A stretch of 64,000 bases of DNA from Botrimarina mediterranea (GCF_007753265.1 NZ_CP036349.1:1025363-1089362); one strand, 5' to 3'; positions 13,086 through 21,893 are shown, numbered from the stretch's first letter. Notes: generated by a model from the letters alone, not told the origin. Numbers and translations: made by a program.

Positions 13086-13193
13086 AACCACAGATGAACA
13101 CGGATAAACGTTGATGTTTTGTGGGAGGCGTCTGGAGACGCCTCCCACAGGTCGGCTTTTTTTATCCGTGTTCATCTGTGTCCATCTGTGGTT
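13086..13193. repeat. Inverted repeat, family B (copy B1), interrupted by family A
   Basis: The left arm AACCACAGATGAACACGG and the right arm TTCATCTGTGTCCATCTGTGG are inverted copies. The centre is occupied by a short perfect family A palindrome at 13121-13148. The right arm ends 18 bases before the dnaJ start codon. Confidence 0.85.
13121..13148. repeat. Short perfect palindrome, family A (copy A2), nested in B1
   Basis: GTGGGAGGCGTC and its complement flank only four bases (TGGA). These are the arms of family A without the long loop seen at 28909-28994 and 32912-32997. Its location inside B1 suggests insertion of one repeat into another. Confidence 0.85.
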
Positions 13194-13211
13194 CCAAACC
13201 ACCAGCTTTGA

Positions 13212-14375
13212 ATGGCTACGCAGCGAGACTACTACGAAGTGCTCGGCGTCTCCCGCGATGCGGACGGGACGACGATCGCCACGGCTTATCGCAAGTTGGC
13301 GATCAAGTACCACCCCGACAAGAACCCTGGTGACGAGGAGGCCATCGCGCGCTTCAAAGAATGCGCCGAGGCGTTCGAGGTCCTCAACGACGCCGAGAAG
13401 CGCTCGCGCTACGACCGCTTCGGTCATGCGGGCGTGAACGGCGCCGCGGGTGGGCGGCACGGGTTCAACGACGTCGAGGACATCTTCTCGGCGTTCGGCG
13501 ACATCTTCGGCGATATGTTCGGCGGCGGCCGCGGCAGGACGCGCGTCCGGCAGGGCCGTGACGTCCGCTGCGACGTGACGCTCACGCTGCACGAAGCGGC
13601 CGAGGGGGTCACCAAGACCGTCGAGTTCCAACGCCACGAGCCCTGTGATGACTGCGACGGTTCGGGCGCGGCGCCGGGGAGCGAGCGGCAGACGTGCGGC
13701 TATTGCGCCGGCCACGGCCGCGTCGTGCAGTCGGCGGGCATTATCCGCATGCAGACGACGTGCCCGGCGTGCCACGGCGCCGGCAGCACCGTCAGCAAGC
13801 CCTGCCGCCCGTGCCGCGGCACGGGCCAACGACTCAAGAGCGTGCAGACCGAGGTCCGCATCCCGGCGGGCGTCGACGACGGCACGCGCGTGCGGATCAC
13901 GGGTCATGGCGAGCCGAGCCCCGACGGGGGCCCGGCGGGCGATTGCTACTGCTTCATCAGCGTGCTCAGCCACCCGCTCTTCGAGCGCGAGGGGCAGCAC
14001 CTCGTGGTGCGCGTGCCGATCAGCTACACGCAAGCGGCGCTGGGGTGCGAGCTCGAAGTGCCGACGCTCGACGGGCGCGACACGGTGACGCTGCCGCCGG
14101 GCACGCAGTCGGGCGACGTCTTCAAACTCGATGGCCGCGGCATGCCCGACCCACGCCGACACGGCCTGGGCGACCTGCTCGTCCAAGTGATGATCGAGGT
14201 GCCCAAGAAGCTCGCGCCGGACGAAGAGCGGCTGCTGCGTGAACTGGCGGGCCTCGAGCACAAGAACGTCGCGCCGCAGCGCAAGAGCTTCTTCAAACAG
14301 CTGAAAGACTATTTCGTCGGCGAAGAGGAGGGCGACAAGACCGCCCCCGCCGGCGCCAAATCGAGCGACAAGTAA
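13212..14375 (+). CDS. dnaJ: Chaperone protein DnaJ
   Basis: A 387-residue Hsp40 that stimulates the ATPase of DnaK and delivers substrates. The J domain (residues 1-70) carries HPD at 34-36. A Gly/Phe-rich segment follows, then four zinc-binding CxxCxGxG-type motifs (CDDCDGSG, CGYCAGHG, CPACHGAG, CRPCRGTG) and the C-terminal substrate-binding domains. No Shine-Dalgarno sequence is visible before the ATG, because the space upstream is the arm of repeat B1. grpE follows after 15 bases, and together they would form a DnaK-partner unit; dnaK itself is not in the window. Confidence 0.97.
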   Translation: MATQRDYYEVLGVSRDADGTTIATAYRKLAIKYHPDKNPGDEEAIARFKECAEAFEVLNDAEKRSRYDRFGHAGVNGAAGGRHGFNDVEDIFSAFGDIFGDMFGGGRGRTRVRQGRDVRCDVTLTLHEAAEGVTKTVEFQRHEPCDDCDGSGAAPGSERQTCGYCAGHGRVVQSAGIIRMQTTCPACHGAGSTVSKPCRPCRGTGQRLKSVQTEVRIPAGVDDGTRVRITGHGEPSPDGGPAGDCYCFISVLSHPLFEREGQHLVVRVPISYTQAALGCELEVPTLDGRDTVTLPPGTQSGDVFKLDGRGMPDPRRHGLGDLLVQVMIEVPKKLAPDEERLLRELAGLEHKNVAPQRKSFFKQLKDYFVGEEEGDKTAPAGAKSSDK

Positions 14376-14390
14376 CGACGGAGCCCTGCC

Positions 14391-14987
14391 ATGGCTGATG
14401 ACCCCCAAGACGAATTCCACGACGTTGACGACGCCCTCGCCGCCGAACAAGCCGCAGTGGACGACATCGAGGCCGAGACCGTCGAGTTCGTCAGCGAGCT
14501 CGAGTCGGGCGGCGACGCGCCGCCATCGCTCGAGGAGCAGGTGAAGGCGCTCGAAGACCGCAACCTGCGCTTGCAGGCCGAGCTGCAGAACGTGCTAGGC
14601 CGCGCACGGCGTGAGTCGGAAGAGACCCGCAAGTACGGGTCGCTGGGCGTCGCCCGCGACCTGCTGCCGGCGCTCGACAACATCGACCGCGCGTTGGAAG
14701 CCGCGGAGAAGGCCGGCCAATCTAGCGACCCGACGAGCACGCTGGCGGACGGCTTCCGCATGGTCCGCGACCAGATCGCGGGGGCCCTCGCCCAGCACGG
14801 CTGCCAGCTGATCGACACGGCGCCAGGCACGGAGTTCGACCCGTCGATGCACGAGGCGATCCTCCAGCAGCCATCGCCGGACCACCCGGCAGGCACGATC
14901 CTGCTCACCGCCCAACCCGGCTACAAACTCCACGACCGCGTTGTCCGCGCGGCGCAGGTGGTGGTGTCTTCGGGGCCCGCTGCTTAA
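14391..14987 (+). CDS. grpE: Nucleotide exchange factor GrpE
   Basis: A 198-residue dimeric co-chaperone that releases ADP from DnaK. It has a long acidic, helical N-terminal region (coiled coil about residues 45-80, EEQVKALEDRNLRLQAELQN). The conserved beta-domain has HEAILQQPSPDHPAGTI and ends with GYKLHDRVVRAAQVVV. The ATG follows ACGGAG. It lies immediately downstream of dnaJ in the heat-shock block. Confidence 0.96.
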   Translation: MADDPQDEFHDVDDALAAEQAAVDDIEAETVEFVSELESGGDAPPSLEEQVKALEDRNLRLQAELQNVLGRARRESEETRKYGSLGVARDLLPALDNIDRALEAAEKAGQSSDPTSTLADGFRMVRDQIAGALAQHGCQLIDTAPGTEFDPSMHEAILQQPSPDHPAGTILLTAQPGYKLHDRVVRAAQVVVSSGPAA

Positions 14988-14994
14988 TCGGTTG

Positions 14995-15247
14995 AAGGAG
15001 ATGAGGGGGATGTTGGTGATAGAGGGGGGATCGCAAATGGGTGGTGGGTTTGAGACGCCTCTGACCCTTTCGAGCCAAGTAGCTGATACATGATGAGAAG
15101 AATTAAAGAAGTGGTCGCGAAGCGACCTGCGATTTATCGCCAAGAGACCGAACGCAAAACACTGAACGTGTAGGCGGCCAGAACCAGAGACCTATCTTCA
15201 TCGTCCGCTTGCGATCCCCCCTATCACCAACATCCCCCTATCCCCTT
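14995..15247. repeat. Long terminal-inverted-repeat element, family E (copy E1)
   Basis: The left end runs AAGGAGATGAGGGGGATGTT and the right end is its near complement, ending AACATCCCCCTATCCCCTT. About 38 bp pair on each side around some 170 bases of unrelated interior with no gene. It ends 20 bases before the FmdB-like start. A second copy lies at 26364-26532 with a different interior. Confidence 0.85.
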
Positions 15248-15267
15248 TCCCGAACGAACCACCAAAG

Positions 15268-15600
15268 ATGCCCACGTACGACTACGTCTGTGACGCGTGC
15301 GACCACGAGTTTGAGTTGTTCCAGTCCATTTCGGAGCCGGTGAAGAAGAAGTGCCCCGAGTGCGGCAAGTCGAAGCTGCGGCGGCTGTTCGGCACGGGCG
15401 CAGCCGTGGTGTTCAAGGGCTCGGGCTTCTACGAGACCGACTACCGCAGCGACTCGTACAAGAAGGCGGCCGAGAAGGACAAGAAGTCGGGCGAGCCGAA
15501 GAGTGAGTCGAAGTCGGAGAGCAAGAGCGAGAGCAAGTCGGAAGGGAAGAGCGAGCCGAAGAAGGAAACGAAGAAGCCCGATTCGAAGCCAAAAAAGTAG
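15268..15600 (+). CDS. FmdB-family zinc ribbon protein
   Basis: A 110-residue protein. The first 45 residues form a zinc ribbon with two CxxC pairs (YVCDACDHEF and CPECGKSKL), as in the FmdB/putative regulatory protein family. After GSGFYETDYRS comes a highly charged tail of Lys, Ser and Glu, including repeated KSES units, probably disordered. The family is widespread but its role is not settled. The stop codon TAG is part of the left arm of repeat C1, and no Shine-Dalgarno sequence is seen before the ATG. Confidence 0.9.
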   Translation: MPTYDYVCDACDHEFELFQSISEPVKKKCPECGKSKLRRLFGTGAAVVFKGSGFYETDYRSDSYKKAAEKDKKSGEPKSESKSESKSESKSEGKSEPKKETKKPDSKPKK

Positions 15601-15685
15601 GGTCCGCTGTGCGGACCGTCGTTCGCAGCCTGAACCATCAACGCCACACCCTATCGACTAGAGCGGTCCGCACAGCGGACCCTAC
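15597..15685. repeat. Inverted repeat, family C (copy C1)
   Basis: GTAGGGTCCGCTGTGCGGACC on the left is mirrored by GGTCCGCACAGCGGACCCTAC on the right. The left arm supplies the stop codon of the FmdB-like gene and the right arm ends one base before the yacG start codon, so the repeat fills the whole gap. Confidence 0.9.
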
Positions 15686-15686
15686 C

Positions 15687-15845
15687 ATGCGCTGCCCCCT
15701 CTGTAACGCCGAGTTCGATCCCGCCGATTCGCCGGCGATGCCGTTCTGTAGCGAGCGCTGCAAGCTGATCGACCTGGGGCGGTGGCTCGAAGAAGGGTAT
15801 TCTTTCCCGGCGGACGACGACCCGGACAAGTACGAGGCGAACTGA
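15687..15845 (+). CDS. yacG: DNA gyrase inhibitor YacG-like zinc protein
   Basis: A 52-residue protein with a C4 zinc site: CPLC near the start and CSERC further on. The tail has the family hallmark IDLGRWLEEGYSFP. In Escherichia coli YacG binds GyrB and inhibits gyrase. The ATG at 15687 is chosen because the preceding in-frame codons belong to repeat C1. No ribosome site is present. Confidence 0.9.
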   Translation: MRCPLCNAEFDPADSPAMPFCSERCKLIDLGRWLEEGYSFPADDDPDKYEAN

Positions 15846-15903
15846 TCGCCACTGGGTCGCCTCATGGGGGCGCCGTCCCTCTGCGATATCACCCGGCCGC
15901 ACC

Positions 15904-16842
15904 ATGACGAACAACGAAGTACCGCCCACGCCCCAACGCGACGTGATCCGCGAGGTGGACTGGCTGGCAGTAGCGCCGTGGTTGTTGGTGCTACGGGCAG
16001 TTGGCGCGACGATCGGGTGGCCGTTGCTAGTGGGCGTGATCGGGTATGCGGTGCTCGATTGGGAAACTCAGCCGCTCAATTTGGATCGGCTTCTTAACCC
16101 CGCCGACTTGGTCCGCTACAACGCCGATGTATGGGCCACCAACGCTACTCAAATTTCGGACGGCGTCGCCGAGATTTCTTGGTATCGCCGAGTTGTCTGG
16201 CCTACGTTCCGACGCCTGGCGTGGATGATGCTTGGCGTCGTCATCGCTCAGCATGCGGCCCAAAGGCTAAGCAATAGCCCAAGAATCGGCTTCCTAACGT
16301 CGTTGCGTCGCGCTCTTCGGTATGGGCCTCGAGTGCTCGGCGCCATCGCACTGTTGGCAATCCCAGCCGCCTGCTGCGCGGTTTTTCTTGGAGTTTGCGG
16401 CTTGCTGGTGCATGCCGTCTTCTCATCGACGTTGGCGAACGGTATGGCGAGCATTGGTGGCGTTGTCGGAGGGCTGCCTCTCGCAATGCTGCTCGGCGTT
16501 GTCGTGTACGGGGCGCCGCTATTGGTCGCATCGGTTGTCGTTGACGACGCCGACCCCTTTGACGCTCTCAGTCGAACAGTCGCTTACGTCTTTCAAAAAC
16601 CAGGATCGCTCGCCACCTGCGTTTTCCTCGGCTGGATTGGACTGGTTGTTTCCAGCATCGTCATCCACTGGCTACTGACGACTAGCATTGAAATGACGAA
16701 CGCGTTTACCGATGGCGCCCCGTTAGCCTTGCATTGCGTGCTGTTAGGCTTCTTTCCCGCTTATTTCTACTGCGCAGGCGTCGCCACCTATCTCGTCATG
16801 CGACGACAAGTCGACGGTCAGCCGCTCGACGAGATCGGCTAG
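15904..16842 (+). CDS. Multi-pass membrane protein of unknown function
   Basis: I do not recognise a characterised family. The 312-residue protein has a short polar N-terminus and about five or six hydrophobic segments, for example around APWLLVLRAVGATIGWPL, LGAIALLAIPAACCAVFLG and CVFLGWIGLVVSSIVIHWLL. Between segments there are conserved-looking polar stretches such as DDADPFDALSRTVAYVFQKP. It resembles the multi-helix proteins common in planctomycete genomes. Its stop overlaps the convergent receiver-like gene by four bases. Confidence 0.75.
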   Translation: MTNNEVPPTPQRDVIREVDWLAVAPWLLVLRAVGATIGWPLLVGVIGYAVLDWETQPLNLDRLLNPADLVRYNADVWATNATQISDGVAEISWYRRVVWPTFRRLAWMMLGVVIAQHAAQRLSNSPRIGFLTSLRRALRYGPRVLGAIALLAIPAACCAVFLGVCGLLVHAVFSSTLANGMASIGGVVGGLPLAMLLGVVVYGAPLLVASVVVDDADPFDALSRTVAYVFQKPGSLATCVFLGWIGLVVSSIVIHWLLTTSIEMTNAFTDGAPLALHCVLLGFFPAYFYCAGVATYLVMRRQVDGQPLDEIG

Positions 16843-17210
16843 TTGGCTGATGAGGGGCCAGAAGGCGCAGCGTAGGTCCGCAGGAGGTCCGCCATCTTCT
16901 GGTGGAACTGGCCGCGGCTGACGACGAGGTCGAAGCCGCTTTCACGCGCTGCTTCGAGGCGGGCCTCGTGGACGTGGGGGCCGTAGGCCAGTAGCGTCGC
17001 GTTCGGCGCCGCTGTGCGGATCGACGCGGCCCAGGCGGCGAGGTCGGCGACCTTGGCCGTTAGGTCGAGAGCGACGAAGCGCGTGGCTTCGCCGGCGGCT
17101 TCTAACGCGGCGTTCGGCGAGACCGTCTTGAGCTCCACGCCCGCTTGCGACGCGGCGCCGTGGGCGGTGGAGGTCGCCATGAGGTCGGTGGTGACGAGTA
17201 ACGCTGTCAT
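16839..17210 (-). CDS. Receiver-like (degenerate CheY-type) protein downstream of PII
   Basis: A 123-residue protein whose pattern of strands and helices fits a response-regulator receiver fold: TALLVTTDL, then GVELKTV, then RFVALDLT with an Asp at the expected phosphorylation strand, then ATLLAYGP and FDLVVSRGQF. The usual acidic pair after strand 1 and the Lys after strand 5 are not clearly conserved, so it may not be a phospho-switch. The ATG lies two bases after the stop of the PII gene, which suggests translational coupling. Function is unknown. Confidence 0.7.
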   Translation of the reverse strand: MTALLVTTDLMATSTAHGAASQAGVELKTVSPNAALEAAGEATRFVALDLTAKVADLAAWAASIRTAAPNATLLAYGPHVHEARLEAARESGFDLVVSRGQFHQKMADLLRTYAAPSGPSSAN

Positions 17211-17212
17211 GC

Positions 17213-17560
17213 TCAAACCGCCCCTGGCCCCGTCAGCCCATCGCTGATCTGGTAGGCGTTATCGAGTGGCAGCACCATCACCTTGCCGTCGCCGATGTGG
17301 CCATCCTTGCTGGTGCGGGCGTGCTCTTCCAGGCAGCGGATTGTCGGCTCGACGAAGTCGTCGTTGACGGCGATTTGCACCTCGACCTTGCGGAGGAGGT
17401 GCGTCTCGTACTCGTGGCCGCGGTACGTTTCGGCGTGGCCGCGTTGGCGGGCGAAGCCCATCGCGTCGGCGACCGTCATGCGTGTGACGCCGATCGCTTG
17501 GAGCGCTTCGTGGACCGCTTCCAGCTTCGTCGGCTGGATCACCGCGAGTATGAGTTTCAT
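17213..17560 (-). CDS. glnB: PII family nitrogen regulatory protein
   Basis: A 115-residue PII signal protein, normally a trimer sensing ATP/ADP and 2-oxoglutarate. It opens MKLILAVIQPTKLEAVHEAL and has a T-loop, RGHAETYRGHEYE, with tyrosines at the positions equivalent to 46 and 51 of E. coli GlnB. The B-loop reads GHIGDGKVMVLPL. The C-loop after DNAYQISDG lacks the usual two Arg residues. No amtB or glnA lies nearby, so its target is unclear. It forms a two-gene unit with the receiver-like protein. Confidence 0.9.
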   Translation of the reverse strand: MKLILAVIQPTKLEAVHEALQAIGVTRMTVADAMGFARQRGHAETYRGHEYETHLLRKVEVQIAVNDDFVEPTIRCLEEHARTSKDGHIGDGKVMVLPLDNAYQISDGLTGPGAV

Positions 17561-17604
17561 GCCTGGACTTGCCGCAACAACCGATCGGGGAACCGCCTTC
17601 CCCG

Positions 17605-20490
17605 CTACGGAGCAGCGTACCCGGCGGCCTCGGCCTCGGACAGCGGCGCCCCCGAGCGGAGGGCGGCCGCGGCGGCCTCCTGCTGACTGGGCTCTTTGCC
17701 CAGCAGCAACAGGCTCATGAACGCCGACCCGCCGCCCGTGTCGAAGACGCGGTCGGTCTCGAGCGTCTTGCGGATACGGTCCGACGCCTCGCGGAGGTGC
17801 GCCTCGCTGTAGCGGTCGAGCTCCGGGTCGTCCTCCAGCAGCGTGTCGATCTCCTCCTTGAGGTCCGACAGCTCGGCGTAGGCGAGGGTCTGGCAGTCGT
17901 CCGGCGCCGAGGTGCGGTCGAGCGCCAGCTTCGCCAGCCGTTCGAGGTAGGTCCGCTGCAAATTGCGGCGGAGGCTGCTGATCAGCGGCTTGCGATTGGT
18001 GTACTCCGTGTCTTCCTTCAGGTCCTTCAGCTCGGCGAAGATCGAGTCACTGAGCGTCGAGAGCACGTCATCGACCGTGAGCATCTCGACCTCGCCGTCG
18101 ACTTTCAACTCGTTGTCGTGCAGGCGGGTGAGCGTCAGCGGGCCCATCAGCTGGTCGAGCGTGCGGTCCTGCATCAGGCGGATCGTGGCGTGGATCGGGT
18201 AATCGATCCGCGACGCGTTGGCGGCGCCCCAGTGCGACCAGCGCGACGGGATCAGCTTGTTGTAGATCGACGGCGGGATGTCGAACGGCTCGTCGCTGAA
18301 CATCTTCTCGGCCACGAGGTCGAGCGCCTCGCGCTGCCGCTCGGCCTCGACGAGCGAGAACGGCTCGGGGGCGTCCTTGTCGCCCTTGTGCGAACGGCTG
18401 ACGTAGACGCCGCCCACGTAGCGGGCCGCATTGAAGACCGAGCTCATCTGGGTGCCGAGCAACACGCCGAACGCCTGGCGGGCCTTCTGATAGCCCTTGC
18501 CGTCTTCGACCATGTCGTCGATGATGCGCGGCATGGCCTCGGCCACGAGCTCGGACTGCATCTCGGCGTGGGCCACCAGGTCGTCGCCGAAGTCGAAACG
18601 CCGGCTGTGCGGGTCGGGGTCGATGCCGCGGGTATCCTCGTCGGTGCTGAACGCGAGGCCACGCTCGCCGCTGCGAGAGGCGATAGCTGCCAGCTCCTTC
18701 TTCTCGTCCTTCAGCGGCTTGTAGCCGTACTCGATGGCCCAGTAGTCGTAGGGGCCGATGGTGGTCGTGTAGTAGTCGCCCTGCGTGTACTTCTCGGGGA
18801 CGATGAACGTCGGGACGTAGTCCATCACCGACGCCACGAGGCCTTCCTTGCGGGTCTTCTCGGTGTCGCGGGCGTCTTCGAGAGAGTGGAGCGTGCTCGC
18901 CTTGAAGTTGTGCCTCAGGCCAAGCGTGTGACCGACCTCATGCATCGTGACCTCTTTGAGGCCCTGGTTGATAAGCTTCTCGAGGTCGTCCTTGCTACGC
19001 TTGCGCGTGGCGGCGACGGTCGCGGCGAAAGCGAGCTGACGCGAAGCGCCGGCGAGCAGGTTGCAGCTGCAACGCCCGTCGTGGGCGTGCGACCGCATCC
19101 GCGCGGGCAGCGCCTCTTGCTGGGCGTAGTAGGTCTCCATCTGGATCGGGCCGCCGGTGAGCAGTTCGATGCCCTGCGGCGTGAAGTACTCGTACTCTTG
19201 CTTCCAGAACTGGAGGAAGTCGGCGTCGAGGATGATGTCGGCGTCGAGGATCTCGCCCGTCAGCGGATTGACGCGTGACGGGCCCATCGCGAAGCCCGCG
19301 CCGCTGGTGATCCAGCGGAACGTGTTGTAGTTGATGTCGCCCGGGTCCCAGTCGGCGCTGGTCTGCTGCTGCTCGACCTCGATGGCGTTGTAGAAGCCGG
19401 CCTTCTCGAAGGCCTTGTTCCATTCCTCGATGCCGTCGCGGATCGGCTTGCGGTAGGCGTAGGGGATCGTCTTCTCGAGCCAGAATTTGATCGGCTTCTT
19501 CGGCGTCGAGATGTCGGCCGAGGGATCAACCTTCTGCAGGTTCCAGCGCGTGATGTAACGCACGAAACGGTCGTCGGGGTCTTCCTTGGAGAAGTCCTTC
19601 ACCGCCGCGAGGAAGTAGCCGATCCGGTCGTCCGCTTCGCGTGGCTTGTAGTCGGTCGAGGGGAGCTTGCTGATCGAGTAGTGGATGTTGATGGTCGCGG
19701 CGCGCGAGTCGGGGACCGTGTCGAGCGACATGTAGCCGCTCGAGGAGTAGGTCGCGGCGACCTGGATCTCGACGTTCTTGTCGTAGCCACGCACCTCCGA
19801 CCAGCTGCTCCGCTGCGAGCTGAACGAGAAGCCCGGGAGCACTTGGCTGATCTGCGGCAGGTCGGTGAAGAAGACGCCCGACAGATCGACGATGTACGAC
19901 CCGCTCGACCCCTTCGCAGCGATCGGCAGGCTGAACAGGATGCTATCGGTGTAGGCGAGCTTGACGGCCTCGGCGGTCGGCGAGCCGGCGTCGGCCTTGA
20001 AGCGGACGTTGCGGCGGACGACCTGGATGTTGTCCCCCTGCTTGCGGAACTGCCACACCCAGTTGTCGTCGAAGTTCCAGCTGTAGCCGCCTAAGAGCGG
20101 CGACTGGCCGATGCCCTTGGCGATCGTGATCAGGACGATGAAGTCCTTGTCCAGGTCCGCGGGCTTCAGCTCGGCGAAGAGTTTGCTGTCCGAGCGATGC
20201 AGCGTCAGCACGCCGTCGATCTTCTTCGTGTCGGAGAGGACCTTCGACGCGGGCGGGTACTTCGGCTTGGAGGAGTCGCTCGACTCGGACTTCTTGGCGT
20301 CGCCCGACGAGGAGGGCTCGGCGGAGACCGTGTCTGCGGCCTTGGCCTTGTTGGTGTCTTCCTCGCCCTTGGCCTCTTCGGCCAGCGACGGAGTAGCGCA
20401 CAACGCCAGAGCGAGAGCGGTTCCGGTCGCGACAAGCCCGGTTGAAATCAAGGAGCGGCCAAAGCGGCTGGTCGAACGGCAAAACGACAT
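17605..20490 (-). CDS. Secreted zinc metalloprotease (DUF5117/DUF5118 type)
   Basis: A 961-residue exported protein. A signal peptide (RSLISTGLVATGTALALALC then PSLAEE) is followed by a low-complexity acidic and Ser-rich linker. The DUF5117-like region starts around KDFIVLITIAKGIGQSPLLGG. The zinc site HEVGHTLGLRHNF lies near residue 516, matching the metzincin-style HExxHxxGxxH motif, and a DUF4953-like C-terminal domain follows. The ATG at 20490 begins the signal peptide and is preferred over an ATG 16 codons upstream. The substrate is unknown. A role in extracellular or periplasmic protein degradation is inferred from the family. Confidence 0.9.
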   Translation of the reverse strand: MSFCRSTSRFGRSLISTGLVATGTALALALCATPSLAEEAKGEEDTNKAKAADTVSAEPSSSGDAKKSESSDSSKPKYPPASKVLSDTKKIDGVLTLHRSDSKLFAELKPADLDKDFIVLITIAKGIGQSPLLGGYSWNFDDNWVWQFRKQGDNIQVVRRNVRFKADAGSPTAEAVKLAYTDSILFSLPIAAKGSSGSYIVDLSGVFFTDLPQISQVLPGFSFSSQRSSWSEVRGYDKNVEIQVAATYSSSGYMSLDTVPDSRAATINIHYSISKLPSTDYKPREADDRIGYFLAAVKDFSKEDPDDRFVRYITRWNLQKVDPSADISTPKKPIKFWLEKTIPYAYRKPIRDGIEEWNKAFEKAGFYNAIEVEQQQTSADWDPGDINYNTFRWITSGAGFAMGPSRVNPLTGEILDADIILDADFLQFWKQEYEYFTPQGIELLTGGPIQMETYYAQQEALPARMRSHAHDGRCSCNLLAGASRQLAFAATVAATRKRSKDDLEKLINQGLKEVTMHEVGHTLGLRHNFKASTLHSLEDARDTEKTRKEGLVASVMDYVPTFIVPEKYTQGDYYTTTIGPYDYWAIEYGYKPLKDEKKELAAIASRSGERGLAFSTDEDTRGIDPDPHSRRFDFGDDLVAHAEMQSELVAEAMPRIIDDMVEDGKGYQKARQAFGVLLGTQMSSVFNAARYVGGVYVSRSHKGDKDAPEPFSLVEAERQREALDLVAEKMFSDEPFDIPPSIYNKLIPSRWSHWGAANASRIDYPIHATIRLMQDRTLDQLMGPLTLTRLHDNELKVDGEVEMLTVDDVLSTLSDSIFAELKDLKEDTEYTNRKPLISSLRRNLQRTYLERLAKLALDRTSAPDDCQTLAYAELSDLKEEIDTLLEDDPELDRYSEAHLREASDRIRKTLETDRVFDTGGGSAFMSLLLLGKEPSQQEAAAAALRSGAPLSEAEAAGYAAP

Positions 20491-20632
20491 AGGTAGCGTT
20501 CCGACGTGGGAAAGGCTGAGGGCCGACCGAAGTTCCACGGCGAAGGCCGCGGGCGTTAAGATCGGTGATGACGGAATAATTGGAACCGAGACTCCGAGCG
20601 ATAGCCCTTAATTATAGCTTATTCTGCCCGGT

Positions 20633-21658
20633 TTGCTTAATCAGATTAGCCACTATCTTGCGGCTTACGAGGACCTCTACGGCGCAATGCTCCCAACCGA
20701 GGCGATCCGTCGTTCGATCGAAGACCGATTGTTGGGGCGCGAATCAATCGGGGGGATCGCTGCCGGGAGGTCCTGGGAATGGACGCCGGCGTCGGGAGGC
20801 TTGAGCGGGGCGTCGGTTTGGCGCGTGACGGATGGCAAGCAGGGCTTTGCATTCCGCTGCTGGGGCAAAGGCGCCGATCTAGCGCGTCTCGCCTGGATAT
20901 CTAGTACGCTGCGTTTCGCGAAGAGTTCCGGATTAGCATTCATCGCCGCGCCGATCGGCCCCCCTTTTCACGACGCTCACGAATGCCTCTGGGAGGCCAC
21001 TGCGTGGCTCCCTGGCGAGCCGCTCTCCGAATCGGCCTACGAGTCGACCGCGGTTCGAGAAGCCGTGAGCGGGCTCGCTAGGGCCCACCAGAGCCTCATG
21101 GTGACCGAGGCCCAGCCGACCAGCGGACGAACGCTCGAAGAACGGCTGTCACGAGTCCTGACGCTGCAATCCACGCCGCCGCTTTTTGACCTCAGCACGC
21201 TGACGGCGTGGCCCGAACTGGGGGAGTTGGCCGTTCGACTCACCGCCGACGCCAACCGCGCGGCAAAGCAGTTGGCGCCTTTCGCCCTCCGGGAATGGGA
21301 CCTCCAGCCCATCCACGGGGACGCCCGGCCCGAGCACTTCTTGATGTCCGAGGGCAAGCTCACGGGGCTGATCGACTTCGGCGCGATGCGCCGGGACACG
21401 GTGCTAGCAGACGTGGCTCGTCTGGCGGGGGAGCTATCGCTGGGGGATGCGGCTCGCCGCGACGAGGTCGTCGGCTTCTACGAAACCGCCGCCGAACGGC
21501 CGATGGATCGGGCGGCCGTGGCGGCCCTCGACCTCGCCGGGGCGGTGCTCTCGGCGGCGAATTGGCTGCGGTGGCTGGGGGAAAAGCAGGCGGAATCCTT
21601 CGACGCGGAGCTGGTCCGCCAGCGGCTTCGGGCGATCGCCGCCAGGCTGCTAGCGTAG
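20633..21658 (+). CDS. Aminoglycoside-phosphotransferase-family kinase
   Basis: A 341-residue kinase-fold protein of the APH/choline kinase group. The catalytic loop is IHGDARPEHFLM and the metal-binding motif is LIDFGAMRRDTVLADVARL, both clear near residues 230-270. An N-terminal lobe with GLSGASVWRV resembles the nucleotide-binding loop. Substrates in this family vary widely (small metabolites, sugars, antibiotics) and cannot be assigned. The proposed start is TTG at 20633 without a visible ribosome site; an in-frame ATG at 20687 is an alternative that would remove 18 residues. Confidence 0.8.
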   Translation: MLNQISHYLAAYEDLYGAMLPTEAIRRSIEDRLLGRESIGGIAAGRSWEWTPASGGLSGASVWRVTDGKQGFAFRCWGKGADLARLAWISSTLRFAKSSGLAFIAAPIGPPFHDAHECLWEATAWLPGEPLSESAYESTAVREAVSGLARAHQSLMVTEAQPTSGRTLEERLSRVLTLQSTPPLFDLSTLTAWPELGELAVRLTADANRAAKQLAPFALREWDLQPIHGDARPEHFLMSEGKLTGLIDFGAMRRDTVLADVARLAGELSLGDAARRDEVVGFYETAAERPMDRAAVAALDLAGAVLSAANWLRWLGEKQAESFDAELVRQRLRAIAARLLA

Positions 21659-21799
21659 GCGAGCGATCAGCGTGAGCTGCGACACCCCCGCGGCGTCGCG
21701 TTGCAGCCCATAATGAACCCTCGCTAGCGGCATTGCGTTGCGAAGGCATTGCCGGGAATATTCCGCCGCCCGCTAGAATGGTGGGTGGCAGAAGAAAAA

Positions 21800-21893
21800 G
21801 GCGAGCCGGCGACGTGAGTCGTCGGTGGGAAGCGGGTACCCCCCCTGTTTTTCTCGATAGCATGGCTCCGACGACTCACGTCGCCGGCTCGCC
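21800..21893. repeat. Inverted repeat, family D (copy D1)
   Basis: The left arm starts GGCGAGCCGGCGACGTGAGT and the right arm is its complement, ending CACGTCGCCGGCTCGCC. The loop is about 35 bases. It lies upstream of the DsbD-type gene. Copy D2 at 36758-36833 has nearly the same arms. Confidence 0.88.

Noticed and set aside
15480-15597. KSES repeats at the end of the FmdB-like protein as a possible frameshift or artefact
   Set aside because: The frame is continuous from the zinc ribbon to the stop, and charged low-complexity tails are known in this family.
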